Part shown: positions 8,249-17,085 of the stretch, piece after piece | Numbering within the stretch: position 1 is the stretch's first letter | Layout of the letters: the number at the start of each line of letters is the position of its first letter | NCBI GenBank assembly: GCA_903921785.1 | Contig: CAIXRH010000084.1 | Location: 28,571-92,570, forward strand | Direction of reading: 5' to 3' | DNA from: an uncultured Pseudomonadota bacterium | Lineage (GTDB): Bacteria > Myxococcota_A > UBA796 > SXON01 | Length of the DNA stretch: 64,000 nt | Made by a program: the position numbers and the translations under genes | Notes under the pieces: generated by a model | What the model was told of the DNA's origin: nothing | Database searches by the model: none | Seen by the model: the letters and a program-made list of their open reading frames with translations, nothing else

Positions 8249-9685
8249 ATGCTCACCTTGCTCTTCGCCGCTGCCTGCTCTCCCGTCGAAGCCCCGACCG
8301 CCGTGAACGACGCGCTCGACGAGGCGTCGGCCGAGTACGACGTGCCCCGCGATCTCCTGGCCGCCACCGCCTGGTCGCTCTCCCGCTTCGACCAGCGGGA
8401 TGGCGCGCTGAGCACCGAAAACGGCATCGGCGCGATGGACCTCCGGGACGATGCCCGCTTCCCCTCGTTGAGCGAAGGCGCCCGCCTCGCCGAGCTCGGG
8501 GAGGGCGCGGTCACCGACGACGTCCGCAGCAACCTCCTCGCGGGCGCCGCGCTCCTCCGTCAGCGGGCGGACTTCGAGGCGGATCGTACCGGCGAGGAGG
8601 TGGACGACATCGAGGAGTGGTACCCGGTCGTGGCCGCCTTCTCCGGCGCTGACGACCCGCTCGTCGCCTACGGGTTCGCGGATCAGGTCTTCGACGTGAT
8701 GCAGGCCGGCTTCGTCTACACGCTCGACAGCGGCGAGGTGGTCGAGCTCATCCCGGAGCCGATGCTCTGGCGCCACCAGGACATCCGGGGCTCGGGGCTC
8801 GCCAACAAGTGGGTGCCGGCGTCGAGCAGCAACTACACCGACGACAACCGCTCCTCGATCACCCAGGTGGTCATCCACACCACCCAGGGCAGCTACTCCG
8901 GCTCGGTCTCGTGGTTCCAGAACGCCTCGGCCGCCGTCAGCGCCCACTACGTCGTTCGCTCCAGCGACGGCGAGATCACCCAGATGGTGCAGGAAGAGGA
9001 CATCGCCTGGCACGCCGGCGACTGGACCACGAACCAGAACAGCATCGGCATCGAGCATGAGGGCTACATCGAGGACCCGGGCAAGTGGTACACGGACGCG
9101 ATGTACCGCAGCTCCGCCGCCCTGGTGCGGGACATCTGCGACCGCAACGGGATTCCCAAGGACCGGAGCCATGTCATCGGGCACAACGAGGTGCCGGGCT
9201 GCAAGGGCGGCTCGGGCGGCGGCTCCGGCTGCCACACCGATCCGGGGAGCGGCTGGGACTGGAACTACTTCATGTCGCTGGTCACCGGCAGCGGCGCCGG
9301 CTCGTCGAGCCTCGGCGGCACCGGCCTCGCGGACGGCAGCTACGCCGGCCACTTCACCGCGACCGTCAACGCGTCGAGCTACGGCGTGACCGACACCTGC
9401 GAGGGGGACCTCAGCGGCGCCGCGGCGGGCGGTCAGCTCTACCTCTCCGGCACCTGCCGCCTGAAGAACCACCCCGACGCCTCCGGCGACATGAAGGTGA
9501 CCTGGACCGGCGCAGCGAACGGCGACACGATCAGCGGGCAGATCCTCGCGGATGGGCGCAGCGCCAACTGGGACGGGACGCTCAACAAGGACGGCACCGT
9601 CTCTACGCACACCGTGGGCTCCTCGGACGTGGGCGGCGACGTCGGCGTGCTCGGGTACGACGTGAGCTGGAGCGTGAGCCAGTAG
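8249..9685 (+). CDS. Lipoprotein N-acetylmuramoyl-L-alanine amidase (amidase_2/PGRP type)
   Basis: 478 residues. A short signal peptide with lipobox ending at Cys10 anchors it to a membrane. Residues 15-160 are helical and resemble the transglycosylase-like leaders seen before amidases (EYDVPRDLLAATAWSLSRF). The amidase_2 domain spans about 200-345 and cleaves the bond between muramic acid and the stem peptide. Zinc ligands appear as H210 (VVIHTTQG), H329 and D331 (CHTDPGSGWDW), with the conserved SAHYVV and IAWHAG segments. A C-terminal beta domain of about 120 residues (GLADGSYAGHF to the end) is not recognised and may bind cell wall. The location suggests peptidoglycan recycling or attack on the walls of prey; which one is not decidable here. 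Confidence 0.88.
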   Translation: MLTLLFAAACSPVEAPTAVNDALDEASAEYDVPRDLLAATAWSLSRFDQRDGALSTENGIGAMDLRDDARFPSLSEGARLAELGEGAVTDDVRSNLLAGAALLRQRADFEADRTGEEVDDIEEWYPVVAAFSGADDPLVAYGFADQVFDVMQAGFVYTLDSGEVVELIPEPMLWRHQDIRGSGLANKWVPASSSNYTDDNRSSITQVVIHTTQGSYSGSVSWFQNASAAVSAHYVVRSSDGEITQMVQEEDIAWHAGDWTTNQNSIGIEHEGYIEDPGKWYTDAMYRSSAALVRDICDRNGIPKDRSHVIGHNEVPGCKGGSGGGSGCHTDPGSGWDWNYFMSLVTGSGAGSSSLGGTGLADGSYAGHFTATVNASSYGVTDTCEGDLSGAAAGGQLYLSGTCRLKNHPDASGDMKVTWTGAANGDTISGQILADGRSANWDGTLNKDGTVSTHTVGSSDVGGDVGVLGYDVSWSVSQ

Positions 9686-9696
9686 CCCGGTTCAGC

Positions 9697-9999
9697 GGTC
9701 TACAGGATCGATACCGGTCCCCGGCGCCGCTGAGCGAGCCCGTGCAAAACCCCCAGGTGGGCTTCGCGACGTCGGGCGAAAATCCTGTCCTTGTTCGCCG
9801 ACGGTACAAGGTGAGGTGACGCGGCGGGTGACGCCACTGGCGGCGGGCCGAGCTCGCCGAGGGCCCGTCGCCCGTGGCGGCAGGACCCAGCGCTTACGCT
9901 CACTGTTTCCGAGGCCACAAGGGCTCGACTCACGACGTCTTGAATCCCGCCTCCCGGGCGCCGTGTCCTCGCCGGGCGAGCGGGGATCCCGATCGGTCG
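9697..9999. repeat. Intergenic repeat family A, copy 1
   Basis: This fills the 330-bp gap between the amidase and the SGNH hydrolase. It shares with copy 2 (32064-32309) the runs GCTGAGCGAGCCCGTGCA (from 9729), TGTCCTTGTTCGCCGACGGT (about 9785-9804), GAATCCCGCC and the terminal palindromic box GCGCCGTGTCCTCGCCGGGC (from 9958). The block CCTTGT-11 nt-ACAAGG is a perfect hairpin. Relative to copy 2 it carries about 100 extra bases in the middle. It could be a MITE-like element or a conserved structured RNA/terminator. Confidence 0.75.
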
Positions 10000-10015
10000 G
10001 CATTGCGCCGTGATA

Positions 10016-11233
10016 ATGGCCCCCGTGGCCGGACGTTGGCGGAGACTGCTGTTTTCGGCCGTGGTGTTCACCGGGGTGGTGGGCGCCGCGGAGGCGCTTT
10101 GCCGCGCCCTGCCGTTCCAGGCGAACATCCAGGGGGTCTACCGGACCGGCTTCACCGGCTGTTGGCTCACGGAGTCCGCGGGGACGGTCACGCTCTGCGA
10201 GGCGGACAGCGGCAAGTGGGGCCCGCAGACCTTCCCCGCCGCCCGGGGCGACGGGTGCCGCGTGATGTTCCTCGGTGGTTCGTCGGTGCGCCTGCCCGGC
10301 CACCGGGGATGGCCGGAGCGGGCCACGGTGGGCGACGTGCCGGTGGAGGTGGTGAACCTCGGCGTTCCCGGTGCCACCTCCCTGGCCACGGCGCTGCGGG
10401 GGAAGGAGGCGTTGGCGTACAAACCGGACGTGCTCGTGGTGTACGAGGGCCACAACGACTTCGCCCAGTGGTCGTTCGGCTCGGGCGAGCCGGTCGTGCA
10501 GCGGGACCTCCGCACCGCCGGTCTCGTGCTCCAGCTCGAACGATCGGCGTTTTTCCGGACGCTCACCTGGGCCTCCGAGCGGTGGACGCCCGAGCGGAAG
10601 CGCGAGCAGGTGGAGGGGCTGCGGGTCTCCGCGGCGGTGGTGACGGCGGAGGAAGCGCCGGTGGTGGCGAAGGAGCTGCAGGCGAACTTCACCGCCCTGG
10701 TGGAGGCGGCGAAGGGGAGGGGGGTGCCGGTGATCCAGGTGGTCCCCATCTCCAACCCCGGGAAGTCGCCGATCGCCACGCTGATGGACATGGACCCGGA
10801 CCGCGGCCGGCGGGTCGACCAGGCGGTGATCACGGCCGACCAGTTCCTCGAACTGAAGGACTACGCGGGCGCGCTCCTCGGCGCGGACGCGGCGCTGCGC
10901 GAAGACGCCCACCACGCGGGGGCGTGGTGGGTGAAGGCGCGGGCGTTGCAGGCGCTGGGGCGGGGTCCCGAGGCGGTCGAGGCCTACGGAGAAGCACGCA
11001 CCTGGGACGCGATCCCGCTCCGGAGCACCCCGGCGGTGGACGACGCGATCCGCGCGGTCCCTGCGGACGAGATCGTGGACCTCCCGAAGCTCCTCGCCGA
11101 GGACGACGGCCTCGTCTCCGACACGCTGTTCACCGACATGGTGCACTTCAGCGACCTGGGGCACGCCACGTTGGCCTCCACGATGTCGCCCTTCATCCAG
11201 GCGAAGTGCGCGGAGGCGCTGGCGCGGCGCTGA
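10016..11233 (+). CDS. SGNH/GDSL-family hydrolase, membrane anchored
   Basis: About 405 residues from ATG 10016; a GTG two codons earlier is possible. An N-terminal hydrophobic helix (LLFSAVVFTGVVGAA) anchors or exports it. SGNH blocks are visible: the nucleophile block FLGGSSV with Ser near 89, the glycine after VVNLGVPG, the GHNDF block with Asn, and the C-terminal catalytic DMVHFSDLGHA with Asp and His. Before the last block, about residues 285-340 form a TPR-like helical insert (YAGALLGADAALRE, ARALQALGRGPEAVEAYGEA). SGNH enzymes of this type often act on O-acyl groups of polysaccharides; the substrate here is unknown. It stands between two repeat copies. Confidence 0.8.
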   Translation: MAPVAGRWRRLLFSAVVFTGVVGAAEALCRALPFQANIQGVYRTGFTGCWLTESAGTVTLCEADSGKWGPQTFPAARGDGCRVMFLGGSSVRLPGHRGWPERATVGDVPVEVVNLGVPGATSLATALRGKEALAYKPDVLVVYEGHNDFAQWSFGSGEPVVQRDLRTAGLVLQLERSAFFRTLTWASERWTPERKREQVEGLRVSAAVVTAEEAPVVAKELQANFTALVEAAKGRGVPVIQVVPISNPGKSPIATLMDMDPDRGRRVDQAVITADQFLELKDYAGALLGADAALREDAHHAGAWWVKARALQALGRGPEAVEAYGEARTWDAIPLRSTPAVDDAIRAVPADEIVDLPKLLAEDDGLVSDTLFTDMVHFSDLGHATLASTMSPFIQAKCAEALARR

Positions 11234-11237
11234 GCGG

Positions 11238-11284
11238 GCGCCGCGTCCTCGCCGGGCGAGCGGAACTCAGGGGCAGACCGTATC
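11238..11284. repeat. Repeat family A, terminal box only (copy 3)
   Basis: The 26-bp box at 11238-11263 (GCGCCGCGTCCTCGCCGGGC then GAGCGG) matches the right ends of copies 1 and 2. It is followed by AACTCAGGGGCAGACCGTA, which resembles the CCAGGGTCAAACCGT end of copy 2. CTCGCC-G-GGCGAG inside it is a perfect palindrome. It lies between the convergent stops of the SGNH hydrolase and the thioesterase, so it may serve as a two-way terminator. Confidence 0.7.
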
Positions 11285-11714
11285 AGCCCCGCTTGCGCAG
11301 GTGAAAGTCCACGGTGAGCTCGGCCACCAGGACCCCGGCTTCGTCGTGCAGGGCCACGGCCATGGGCACGTCCACCTTGCCGTCGCGCTCGACGCCCGCG
11401 ACCGACGCGAGCACCTGCTCCTCGGAGAGCGTCGCGGTGGCGCTCACCGCGGTGGCGCCGGGCTTGCGGTAGCGGATGGCGAGGCCCTTCGCGAGCAGCA
11501 GGTAGCCGCCGGTGCGCGGCTCGTTGAGCAGGGCGATCCCCGCCGCGGTTTCGCCGACGAGCACCAGGGCTGCCGCGTGCACGGTGCCGACGTGGTTCTG
11601 GTTCTTCCGCTCGTTGGGGATGCGGACGATCACCCGGTTCGGGGACGCCTCCACGATCTCGAGGTCGGCGCGGTGGGCGAAGGGGACGGTGGCGAGGAGC
11701 TCGGCGGGCGACAT
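11283..11714 (-). CDS. Hotdog-fold thioesterase (PaaI/DUF4442-like)
   Basis: 143 residues, the normal size for a single hotdog domain. The segment NHVGTVHAAALVLVGETAAG matches the conserved helix and preceding loop of PaaI/YiiD-type proteins, where a His/Asn-Gly-Thr-x-H motif lies at the acyl-CoA site. The rest alternates beta strands and ends HLRKRG. It probably hydrolyses an acyl-CoA thioester in the cytoplasm; the acyl group is not known. It is convergent with the SGNH hydrolase, with a repeat box between them, and divergent from rlmN with an 87-bp gap. Confidence 0.8.
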   Translation of the reverse strand: MSPAELLATVPFAHRADLEIVEASPNRVIVRIPNERKNQNHVGTVHAAALVLVGETAAGIALLNEPRTGGYLLLAKGLAIRYRKPGATAVSATATLSEEQVLASVAGVERDGKVDVPMAVALHDEAGVLVAELTVDFHLRKRG

Positions 11715-11801
11715 CCGCGGCGGCTAACGCGCCGGCCACGGTCGTACCGGCTCCGGGCGGGCGCGTCGGGCCCGCGCCGGATACCACCCGGACGGACCGC
11801 C

Positions 11802-12950
11802 ATGCCCATCTTCACCCGCGCCGACGGGCGCATCGATCTCAAAAGCCTCTCCCTCCCCGAGATCGAGGCCGCGCTCACCGGGCTCGGCGGCGAACGGTTC
11901 CGGGCGCTCCAGGTCTACAAGTGGCTCTGGCAGCGCGGCGTACGCTCGTTCGACGAGATGACCAACGTCGCGAAGGTCGTACGCGCGAAGTTGGAGGAGC
12001 ACTACTACATCTCGTTCCTCGAGGTGGTGGCGGTGCAGAAGTCCATCGACGGGACGCACAAGTTCCTCTGGCAGACCGAAGACGGCCACAAGATCGAGTC
12101 GGTGCTCATCCCCGACGATGAGCGCAACACCCTGTGCGTGAGCACGCAGGTGGGCTGCGCGATGGCGTGCACCTTCTGCCTCACCGGAGACCTCGGCCTG
12201 CGCCGCCACCTCCGCCCCAGCGAGATCGCGAACCAGCCGCTGCAGGTGCGCGAGAAGCTCGATGCGACCTACCGGATCACCAACGTCGTGATGATGGGGA
12301 TGGGCGAGCCCCTCCACAACATCGACAACCTGATCCCCGCGCTGGAGATTTACCTCGGCGAGCAGGCGCTCAATTTCTCGCATCGAAAGGTCACGGTGAG
12401 CACGGTCGGCCTCGTGCCCCAGATGCAGCGGCTCGCGGACGCCCTGCCGGTGAACCTCGCGGTCTCGCTCAACGCGACGACCGAGGAACAACGCCGTCAG
12501 GTGATGCCGATCACCCGCAAGTACCCGATGGAGGAGCTGCTCGCGGCGTGCCGCACGCTCCCGCTGAAGGCGACCAAGCGCATCACCTTCGAGTACGTGA
12601 TGATGGCGGGGTTCAACGACTCGATGGCGGACGCGCAGCGGCTGGCGAAGCTCATGCGCGGCATCAAGTCCAAGGTGAACCTGATCCCGTACAACGAGAA
12701 CCCGGATCGGGACATCAAACGCCCGCCGGACGCGGTGGTCAAGGCCTTCCAGCACCACCTCGTCACCCACGGGATCCAGGCCAGCGTGCGGGTGACCCGG
12801 GGGCGCGACATCTCGGCGGCGTGCGGGCAGCTCGGCAAGGCCGACCCCACGAAGTCCACGGTGGAGGAGGAGAAGATCGCCGCCATCCGCATCCGTCGCG
12901 AGGGCGAGGGCTACGACGCCAGCCGGTTCGCGTTCGACGACATCGTGTAG
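11802..12950 (+). CDS. rlmN: Dual-specificity 23S rRNA/tRNA adenine-C2 methyltransferase RlmN
   Basis: 382 residues. The enzyme methylates C2 of A2503 in 23S rRNA and A37 in some tRNAs by a radical SAM ping-pong mechanism. The cluster motif is C119-AMA-C123-TF-C126 (CX3CX2C). The methyl-carrying Cys is C341 in RGRDISAACGQL, and the second catalytic Cys is C112 (TLCVSTQVG). MGMGEPLHN and the VSLNATTEEQR region are also typical. It is a complete gene and transcribed alone: a 289-bp gap with a strong hairpin follows. Confidence 0.97.
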   Translation: MPIFTRADGRIDLKSLSLPEIEAALTGLGGERFRALQVYKWLWQRGVRSFDEMTNVAKVVRAKLEEHYYISFLEVVAVQKSIDGTHKFLWQTEDGHKIESVLIPDDERNTLCVSTQVGCAMACTFCLTGDLGLRRHLRPSEIANQPLQVREKLDATYRITNVVMMGMGEPLHNIDNLIPALEIYLGEQALNFSHRKVTVSTVGLVPQMQRLADALPVNLAVSLNATTEEQRRQVMPITRKYPMEELLAACRTLPLKATKRITFEYVMMAGFNDSMADAQRLAKLMRGIKSKVNLIPYNENPDRDIKRPPDAVVKAFQHHLVTHGIQASVRVTRGRDISAACGQLGKADPTKSTVEEEKIAAIRIRREGEGYDASRFAFDDIV

Positions 12951-13123
12951 AGGGGCGGGCGGCGCTCCACCCTCTTGCCGCCCGGACCGGTCGGCGGTCG
13001 AGGAGCCGCTGGCGGCGAGAATGGCCCGTCGGGGCAGGGCGGCCGCCGCGGCGCCGAGGACGCCGCCTCTCCGGCGGTTCCCTGGCGGTGCGGGCGCCCG
13101 ACGAGTCCGGGCCCGGGGACGTT

Positions 13124-13143
13124 GCAGGGGGCGGGCCCCCTGC
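13124..13143. terminator. Perfect GC-rich hairpin between rlmN and lipoprotein genes
   Basis: GCAGGGGGC-GG-GCCCCCTGC is a perfect nine-base inverted repeat, about 175 bp after the rlmN stop and 97 bp before the next ATG. It lacks a T-run, so it is a factor-independent terminator only by structure. The rest of the 12951-13239 gap is G/C-rich with a further weak dyad (GCCGCCG/CGGCGG near 13060); no gene was seen in it. Confidence 0.45.
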
Positions 13144-13239
13144 CCCACGATCCACAATGGCGTACCGCGGACCCCGCCCGCCTCGCTGCCGACAATCCGC
13201 TGCGGCGCGCGCGCTCCGCCTCGGCTACACTGCGCCCGC

Positions 13240-13965
13240 ATGCGTACCCTCCCCCTGCTCGTGGTCCTCCTCGCCGCCTGCGACAGCACGTCCGACAAGA
13301 CGGGCACCATCCCCGTCGACACGTCGGAAGACGGCGACACCAGCGATTCCGCCGTCAAGCCGCCGGACATCGTCCTGGGCGACCCCTACGTGGTCATGGT
13401 GGGCGCGAGCTCGCCGGGCAGCTTCAGCTCCACCTGCGCCCTCGACCTGGAGCTCAAGAACGTGAGCGACGGGGCCGTGGCCGCCAAGCTGGAGCTCGAC
13501 TCCAAGGGCTGCGACTGGACCGGCGCCGACCTCACGGGCGGCGTGCAGTACCGCGGCACCTTCAACGCGACCGGCTGCAACGCCGGCGGCGACAAAGCCT
13601 ACGACGTGCAGACCTTCTCCGGCCAGGAAGGCTTCATGTTCGTGATGTGGTACTCCGGGGTGAACATCGGCTACAGCCAGCTGGAGCAGGGCACCGAAGA
13701 GGGCGACTTCACCGGCGGCGAAGCCCACGTCACCGTGTCCAACGCCTACCCTGACTCCAACGTGCAGTCGATCGCGTCGAACCTCGGCGTCACCGCCACG
13801 CTCGAGACCACCGACGCATCCGGCAACATCTACCTGGTGACCTGGACCTCCGAGCTCAACGTCGGCGAGGTCCTCAGCGCCTTCACCACCCAGGCCGGCG
13901 CCGACTTCGTGGCCGGCGAGCCGACCTGGATCCAGAAGCCCAGCTGGTGGCCGAAATGCGGTTGA
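13240..13965 (+). CDS. Lipoprotein, paralogue A
   Basis: 241 residues. The signal peptide MRTLPLLVVLLAAC ends in the lipobox Cys14, followed by an Asp/Thr/Ser/Gly linker (about 15-40) and a globular, probably beta-rich domain. No known family was recognised. The domain is related to the product of the next gene: both share an STC segment early on, a FSGQ(E/D)G segment and a C terminus of the type GEPxWxxxPSWW. The stop overlaps the next start by ten bases, so the pair is co-translated. Position and linker suggest an outer-membrane lipoprotein facing the surface or the periplasm. Confidence 0.7.
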   Translation: MRTLPLLVVLLAACDSTSDKTGTIPVDTSEDGDTSDSAVKPPDIVLGDPYVVMVGASSPGSFSSTCALDLELKNVSDGAVAAKLELDSKGCDWTGADLTGGVQYRGTFNATGCNAGGDKAYDVQTFSGQEGFMFVMWYSGVNIGYSQLEQGTEEGDFTGGEAHVTVSNAYPDSNVQSIASNLGVTATLETTDASGNIYLVTWTSELNVGEVLSAFTTQAGADFVAGEPTWIQKPSWWPKCG

Positions 13966-14609
13966 TCGTCTTCGTTCCTCTCGTCCTCGTCGCCTGCGCC
14001 ACCGACGCCGAGCCCACCGACACCGGCGAACCCTGGGTGGCCCCGCTCGCGGCGCCGTTCGTGGCGATCACCGCGAGCACCTTCGATGGGGCCTTCCGCT
14101 CCACGTGCACGATGGCCGGCTCGGTGATCGACGCCGACGGCAACGAGGTCTCCGCGATCACCCTAAATCCGGCCGACGGCGGGTTCTGGGCGGGCGTGGC
14201 GCTCGATCCGGGCGAACAGCGCAAGATCGTCCTCTCGTGGAACGACTGCGTGAACAACGACAACGGCACGGGCGAGTTCACCTCGGGCGTCTTCTCCGGT
14301 CAGGACGGCGACCTGTTCGTCGCCCACTACAACGGCTCCACCTCGGGCCTGGAGTGGATGGTGCAGGGCACGGATCACCTCGGCGGCGAGGTGCACGCGC
14401 AGTTCGACCCCGACGTGACCGTCGCCGACATCGATGACTTCGTGGCCGGTCTCGGCCTCGCGAGCGAGCCCGATCCCGACGACGCGAGCTTCCGCTTCCT
14501 GAGCTGGACGGACACCACCAGCGTCGTGGAGGTGCTCGCTTCGCTCCGCAGCAACGAGAACTTCTTCTGGGGCGAGCCGGCCTGGGTGGCGCAACCGTCC
14601 TGGTGGTAG
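13956..14609 (+). CDS. Lipoprotein, paralogue B
   Basis: 217 residues from ATG 13956, which lies inside the end of paralogue A. The signal peptide MRLIVFVPLVLVAC ends in the lipobox Cys14, followed by a short Asp/Thr/Glu linker. The domain matches paralogue A in order of motifs (FxSTCTMAG, FSGQDGDLFV, LGGEVHA, and the end EPAWVAQPSWW). The two genes look like a tandem duplication that has diverged. No enzymatic motif is visible. The end with Trp-Trp in both copies is unusual and may be a recognition or packing element. Confidence 0.7.
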   Translation: MRLIVFVPLVLVACATDAEPTDTGEPWVAPLAAPFVAITASTFDGAFRSTCTMAGSVIDADGNEVSAITLNPADGGFWAGVALDPGEQRKIVLSWNDCVNNDNGTGEFTSGVFSGQDGDLFVAHYNGSTSGLEWMVQGTDHLGGEVHAQFDPDVTVADIDDFVAGLGLASEPDPDDASFRFLSWTDTTSVVEVLASLRSNENFFWGEPAWVAQPSWW

Positions 14610-14693
14610 TCGGCGGTTCGGTAGCCGTTCCGTAGGCCGAACGCGCGCGCGGCGTCGGGGAACCTGATAGCCTCGCCGGCACTCGGAGCGACC

Positions 14694-15554
14694 ATGCGGA
14701 TCGGGGTCATCGGCGGCAGCGGCATCTACGCGATGGAAGGGCTGGAGAACGTTCGGGAAGAGCGGGTCTCGACCCCGTTCGGCGACCCGTCGGACGCCGT
14801 GATCCTCGGCACCCTCGGCGGCGTGGAGATGGCGTTCTTGCCCCGCCACGGGCGCGGCCACCGGTTCAACCCCACCGAGGTGAACTACCGCGCCAACATC
14901 TACGCGCTGAAGACGCTCGGTGTGGAGTGGCTCATCTCGGTGAGCGCGGTCGGCTCGCTCAAGGCGGAGATCGTCCCCGGGCACGTCGTGGTGGTCGACC
15001 AGTACATCGACCGCACCGTGAACCGGAAGAGCACCTTCTTCGAGGATGGCATCGTGGCCCACGTCGCCTTCGGCGATCCGGTCTGCCCCACCCTGCGCGG
15101 CATCCTCCTCGAGTCCGCGCGGGCGGCGGGGGGCACGGTGCACGACGGCGGCACGTACGTGTGCATGGAAGGCCCGGCGTTCTCCAGCAAGGCGGAGTCG
15201 AACCTCCACCGGAGCTGGGGCGCGAGCGTCATCGGCATGACCAACATGCCGGAGGCGAAGCTCGCCCGTGAGGCCGAGATGTCGTACGCATCGCTCGCGA
15301 TGGCCACCGACTACGACTGCTGGCACCCCGACCACGACCACGTCACCGTGGACCAGGTCATCGCCGTGCTCCACGCGAACGCTTCGCTCGCTCGCCAGGC
15401 GATCATCAACGCCGTGCCGAAGATCGTCGCGTATGGCAAGCCGTCGCCGCAGTCCTCGGCGCTCGCCATGGCGATCATGACCCAGCCGACGCTGATCTCC
15501 ACCGAGACGCGTCGCCGGCTCGCGCCGCTGATCGGGAAGTACCACCCGGCGTAG
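14694..15554 (+). CDS. mtnP: S-methyl-5'-thioadenosine phosphorylase
   Basis: 286 residues, the usual length. It splits 5'-methylthioadenosine (a by-product of polyamine synthesis) into adenine and methylthioribose-1-phosphate in the methionine salvage pathway. Family features: the N-terminal phosphate loop IGVIGGSGIY, FLPRHGRGHRFNPTEVNYRAN, the CMEGPAFSSKAES stretch around the base/ribose site, IGMTNMPEAKLAREAEM, and ATDYDCWH. It begins a run of plus-strand genes to about 19.8 kb, with a 14-bp gap to the next gene. No other methionine-salvage gene is in the window. Confidence 0.95.
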   Translation: MRIGVIGGSGIYAMEGLENVREERVSTPFGDPSDAVILGTLGGVEMAFLPRHGRGHRFNPTEVNYRANIYALKTLGVEWLISVSAVGSLKAEIVPGHVVVVDQYIDRTVNRKSTFFEDGIVAHVAFGDPVCPTLRGILLESARAAGGTVHDGGTYVCMEGPAFSSKAESNLHRSWGASVIGMTNMPEAKLAREAEMSYASLAMATDYDCWHPDHDHVTVDQVIAVLHANASLARQAIINAVPKIVAYGKPSPQSSALAMAIMTQPTLISTETRRRLAPLIGKYHPA

Positions 15555-15568
15555 GTTACGCTCCGGGG

Positions 15569-16315
15569 ATGAAGCGCCTGCTCCTCGTCGCCCTCGCCGT
15601 GGCCGCCTCCGGCTGCATCACCGAGCGTCGGATGGAGCGAGCCCACGCGCAGGCCGATCTCGGGATCGCCTACTTGCAGGAGCACAACCCGGAGGGGGCC
15701 ATCACCGCGCTCCGGGAGGCCGTGCGGCTGGACCCGCGCAACTGGCACGCCCGCAACGCGCTGGCGATGGCCTACTCGGCCAAGGGTCAGCCCGACCTCG
15801 CCGAGAAAGAGTTCAAGGCCGCCCTCGCGGTGGATGGCAAGCAGGGCGAGTTGTTGCTCAACTACGGCGCCTTCCTCGTCACCGTGGGGCGCCCCAAGGA
15901 GGCCATTCCGGTCCTTGAAAAAGCGCTGGAAGACCTCGAGTATCGCAACCCGGCGCTGGTGATGTCCAACCTGTCGCGCGCCCACCTCGACGCCGGGGAG
16001 CCCGAGAAGGCCCTCGCCCGCGCTGAAGAGGCGCTCCGCCGCGCGCCGAAGCTCTGTCCCGCGCGGTTCCACGCCGGGCTGGCCCACGAGGCGCTCGGCA
16101 ACACCGACGCCGCGCTGCGCGACTACGCCTCCCTCGCCGAGGAGTGCCCGAGCGAGTCGCTCGGCGGCTGGCTGCGCACCGGCTGCATCCTCGCCAACCT
16201 CGGCGACGCCCCGGGGGCCTCCGCCGCGCTCCGTCACGTCACCGAAGGCGCCGCGGACTCTCCCATGGCCACCGAAGCGCGCGCGTGCCTCGCCAAGGCG
16301 GGCCCCAATGGCTGA
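15569..16315 (+). CDS. TPR lipoprotein, Tgl/PilF-like
   Basis: 248 residues. The signal peptide ends in a lipobox (ASGC, Cys16). Residues 25-240 are tandem TPR units (ADLGIAYLQEHNPEGAITALREAVRLDP and at least five further repeats). Size and layout match the PilF/PilW/Tgl group, outer-membrane lipoproteins that help the type IV pilus secretin PilQ assemble; in Myxococcus Tgl is required for social motility. The pilus role is inferred from family only, since no pil genes are present. It overlaps the next gene by eight bases and is probably co-transcribed with it. Confidence 0.75.
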   Translation: MKRLLLVALAVAASGCITERRMERAHAQADLGIAYLQEHNPEGAITALREAVRLDPRNWHARNALAMAYSAKGQPDLAEKEFKAALAVDGKQGELLLNYGAFLVTVGRPKEAIPVLEKALEDLEYRNPALVMSNLSRAHLDAGEPEKALARAEEALRRAPKLCPARFHAGLAHEALGNTDAALRDYASLAEECPSESLGGWLRTGCILANLGDAPGASAALRHVTEGAADSPMATEARACLAKAGPNG

Positions 16316-17084
16316 TGATCTCCGCCGCATCCGTGAAGAACAGGGGATCACCTTGGAGCAGGTGTACGAGCGTACCCGCATCCCGGTGAAGTGGCTCGAT
16401 GCCCTGGAGCGGGGAGACACCGCGGCGTTCCCGCCCGGGCCGTTCCTTACCGGGTACACCCGCCAATACCGAACGTTCCTCGGGCTCTCTCCGGTGGCGG
16501 CCCCCAGTCCGTCCGGGCCCTCGCGGCCGCTGGAGCTCCCGGACCCGCCGGTGCGTCCGCGCGCGGCAAAACCGGCCGAAGCGTCCGGCGAGGCGTCCGC
16601 CCCCGTGCCTCCGCCGCGCCGCCCACGCGAGCCCGACGTGGCGCCGGATCCGGTCGGTCAGGTGCGCCGCACGCACGAAGAGTCCACGATCACGCTCACG
16701 TCTCCGCGCGCGCGCATCGCTCGGGTCGGGCGGATGGGGGCCGCGGGCCTCGTGCTGGCCGGGTTGTTGTTGGGCGGCCTGTGGTTCGCCCAGCGGGTCA
16801 CGCCCGACGAGGCGGACGGTGGCCTCGACCAGCCGCCCGACCAGGTGCTGCTCATCACCTCCGCGAGCGGCGTGCACGCCCGCGTGGAAGCCGACGGCCG
16901 GGAGCTCTACAACGAGGCGCTCCCGCCGGGGCGGCAGATGAAGTTCGCGGCCCAGGATCGGCTCTCCGTGGAGCTGGAGGCGCTCGACGGGGTGAGCCTC
17001 GTCTACAACGGCCGCACGCTCAAGCCGCTCGGCGCCCAGTCCCGCGCCCGCCGCCTGGTCTTCCTCGACGATCACGGGAGCTGA
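16308..17084 (+). CDS. RodZ-like helix-turn-helix membrane protein
   Basis: 258 residues. The N terminus (about 3-65) is a Cro/CI-type helix-turn-helix (LRRIREEQGITLEQVYERT..IPVKWLDALERGD..FPPGPFLTGYTRQY), the RodZ signature. A Pro-rich linker, one transmembrane helix (about 145-163, AGLVLAGLLLGGLWFAQRV) and a periplasmic DUF4115-like beta domain (SGVHARVEADGRELYNEALPPG) follow. RodZ links the MreB cytoskeleton to the cell-wall machinery. In many genomes this protein type is encoded next to a PilF-like gene, as it is here. Its stop is followed directly by the GTG start of mgtE. Confidence 0.85.
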   Translation: MADDLRRIREEQGITLEQVYERTRIPVKWLDALERGDTAAFPPGPFLTGYTRQYRTFLGLSPVAAPSPSGPSRPLELPDPPVRPRAAKPAEASGEASAPVPPPRRPREPDVAPDPVGQVRRTHEESTITLTSPRARIARVGRMGAAGLVLAGLLLGGLWFAQRVTPDEADGGLDQPPDQVLLITSASGVHARVEADGRELYNEALPPGRQMKFAAQDRLSVELEALDGVSLVYNGRTLKPLGAQSRARRLVFLDDHGS

Positions 17085-17085
17085 G

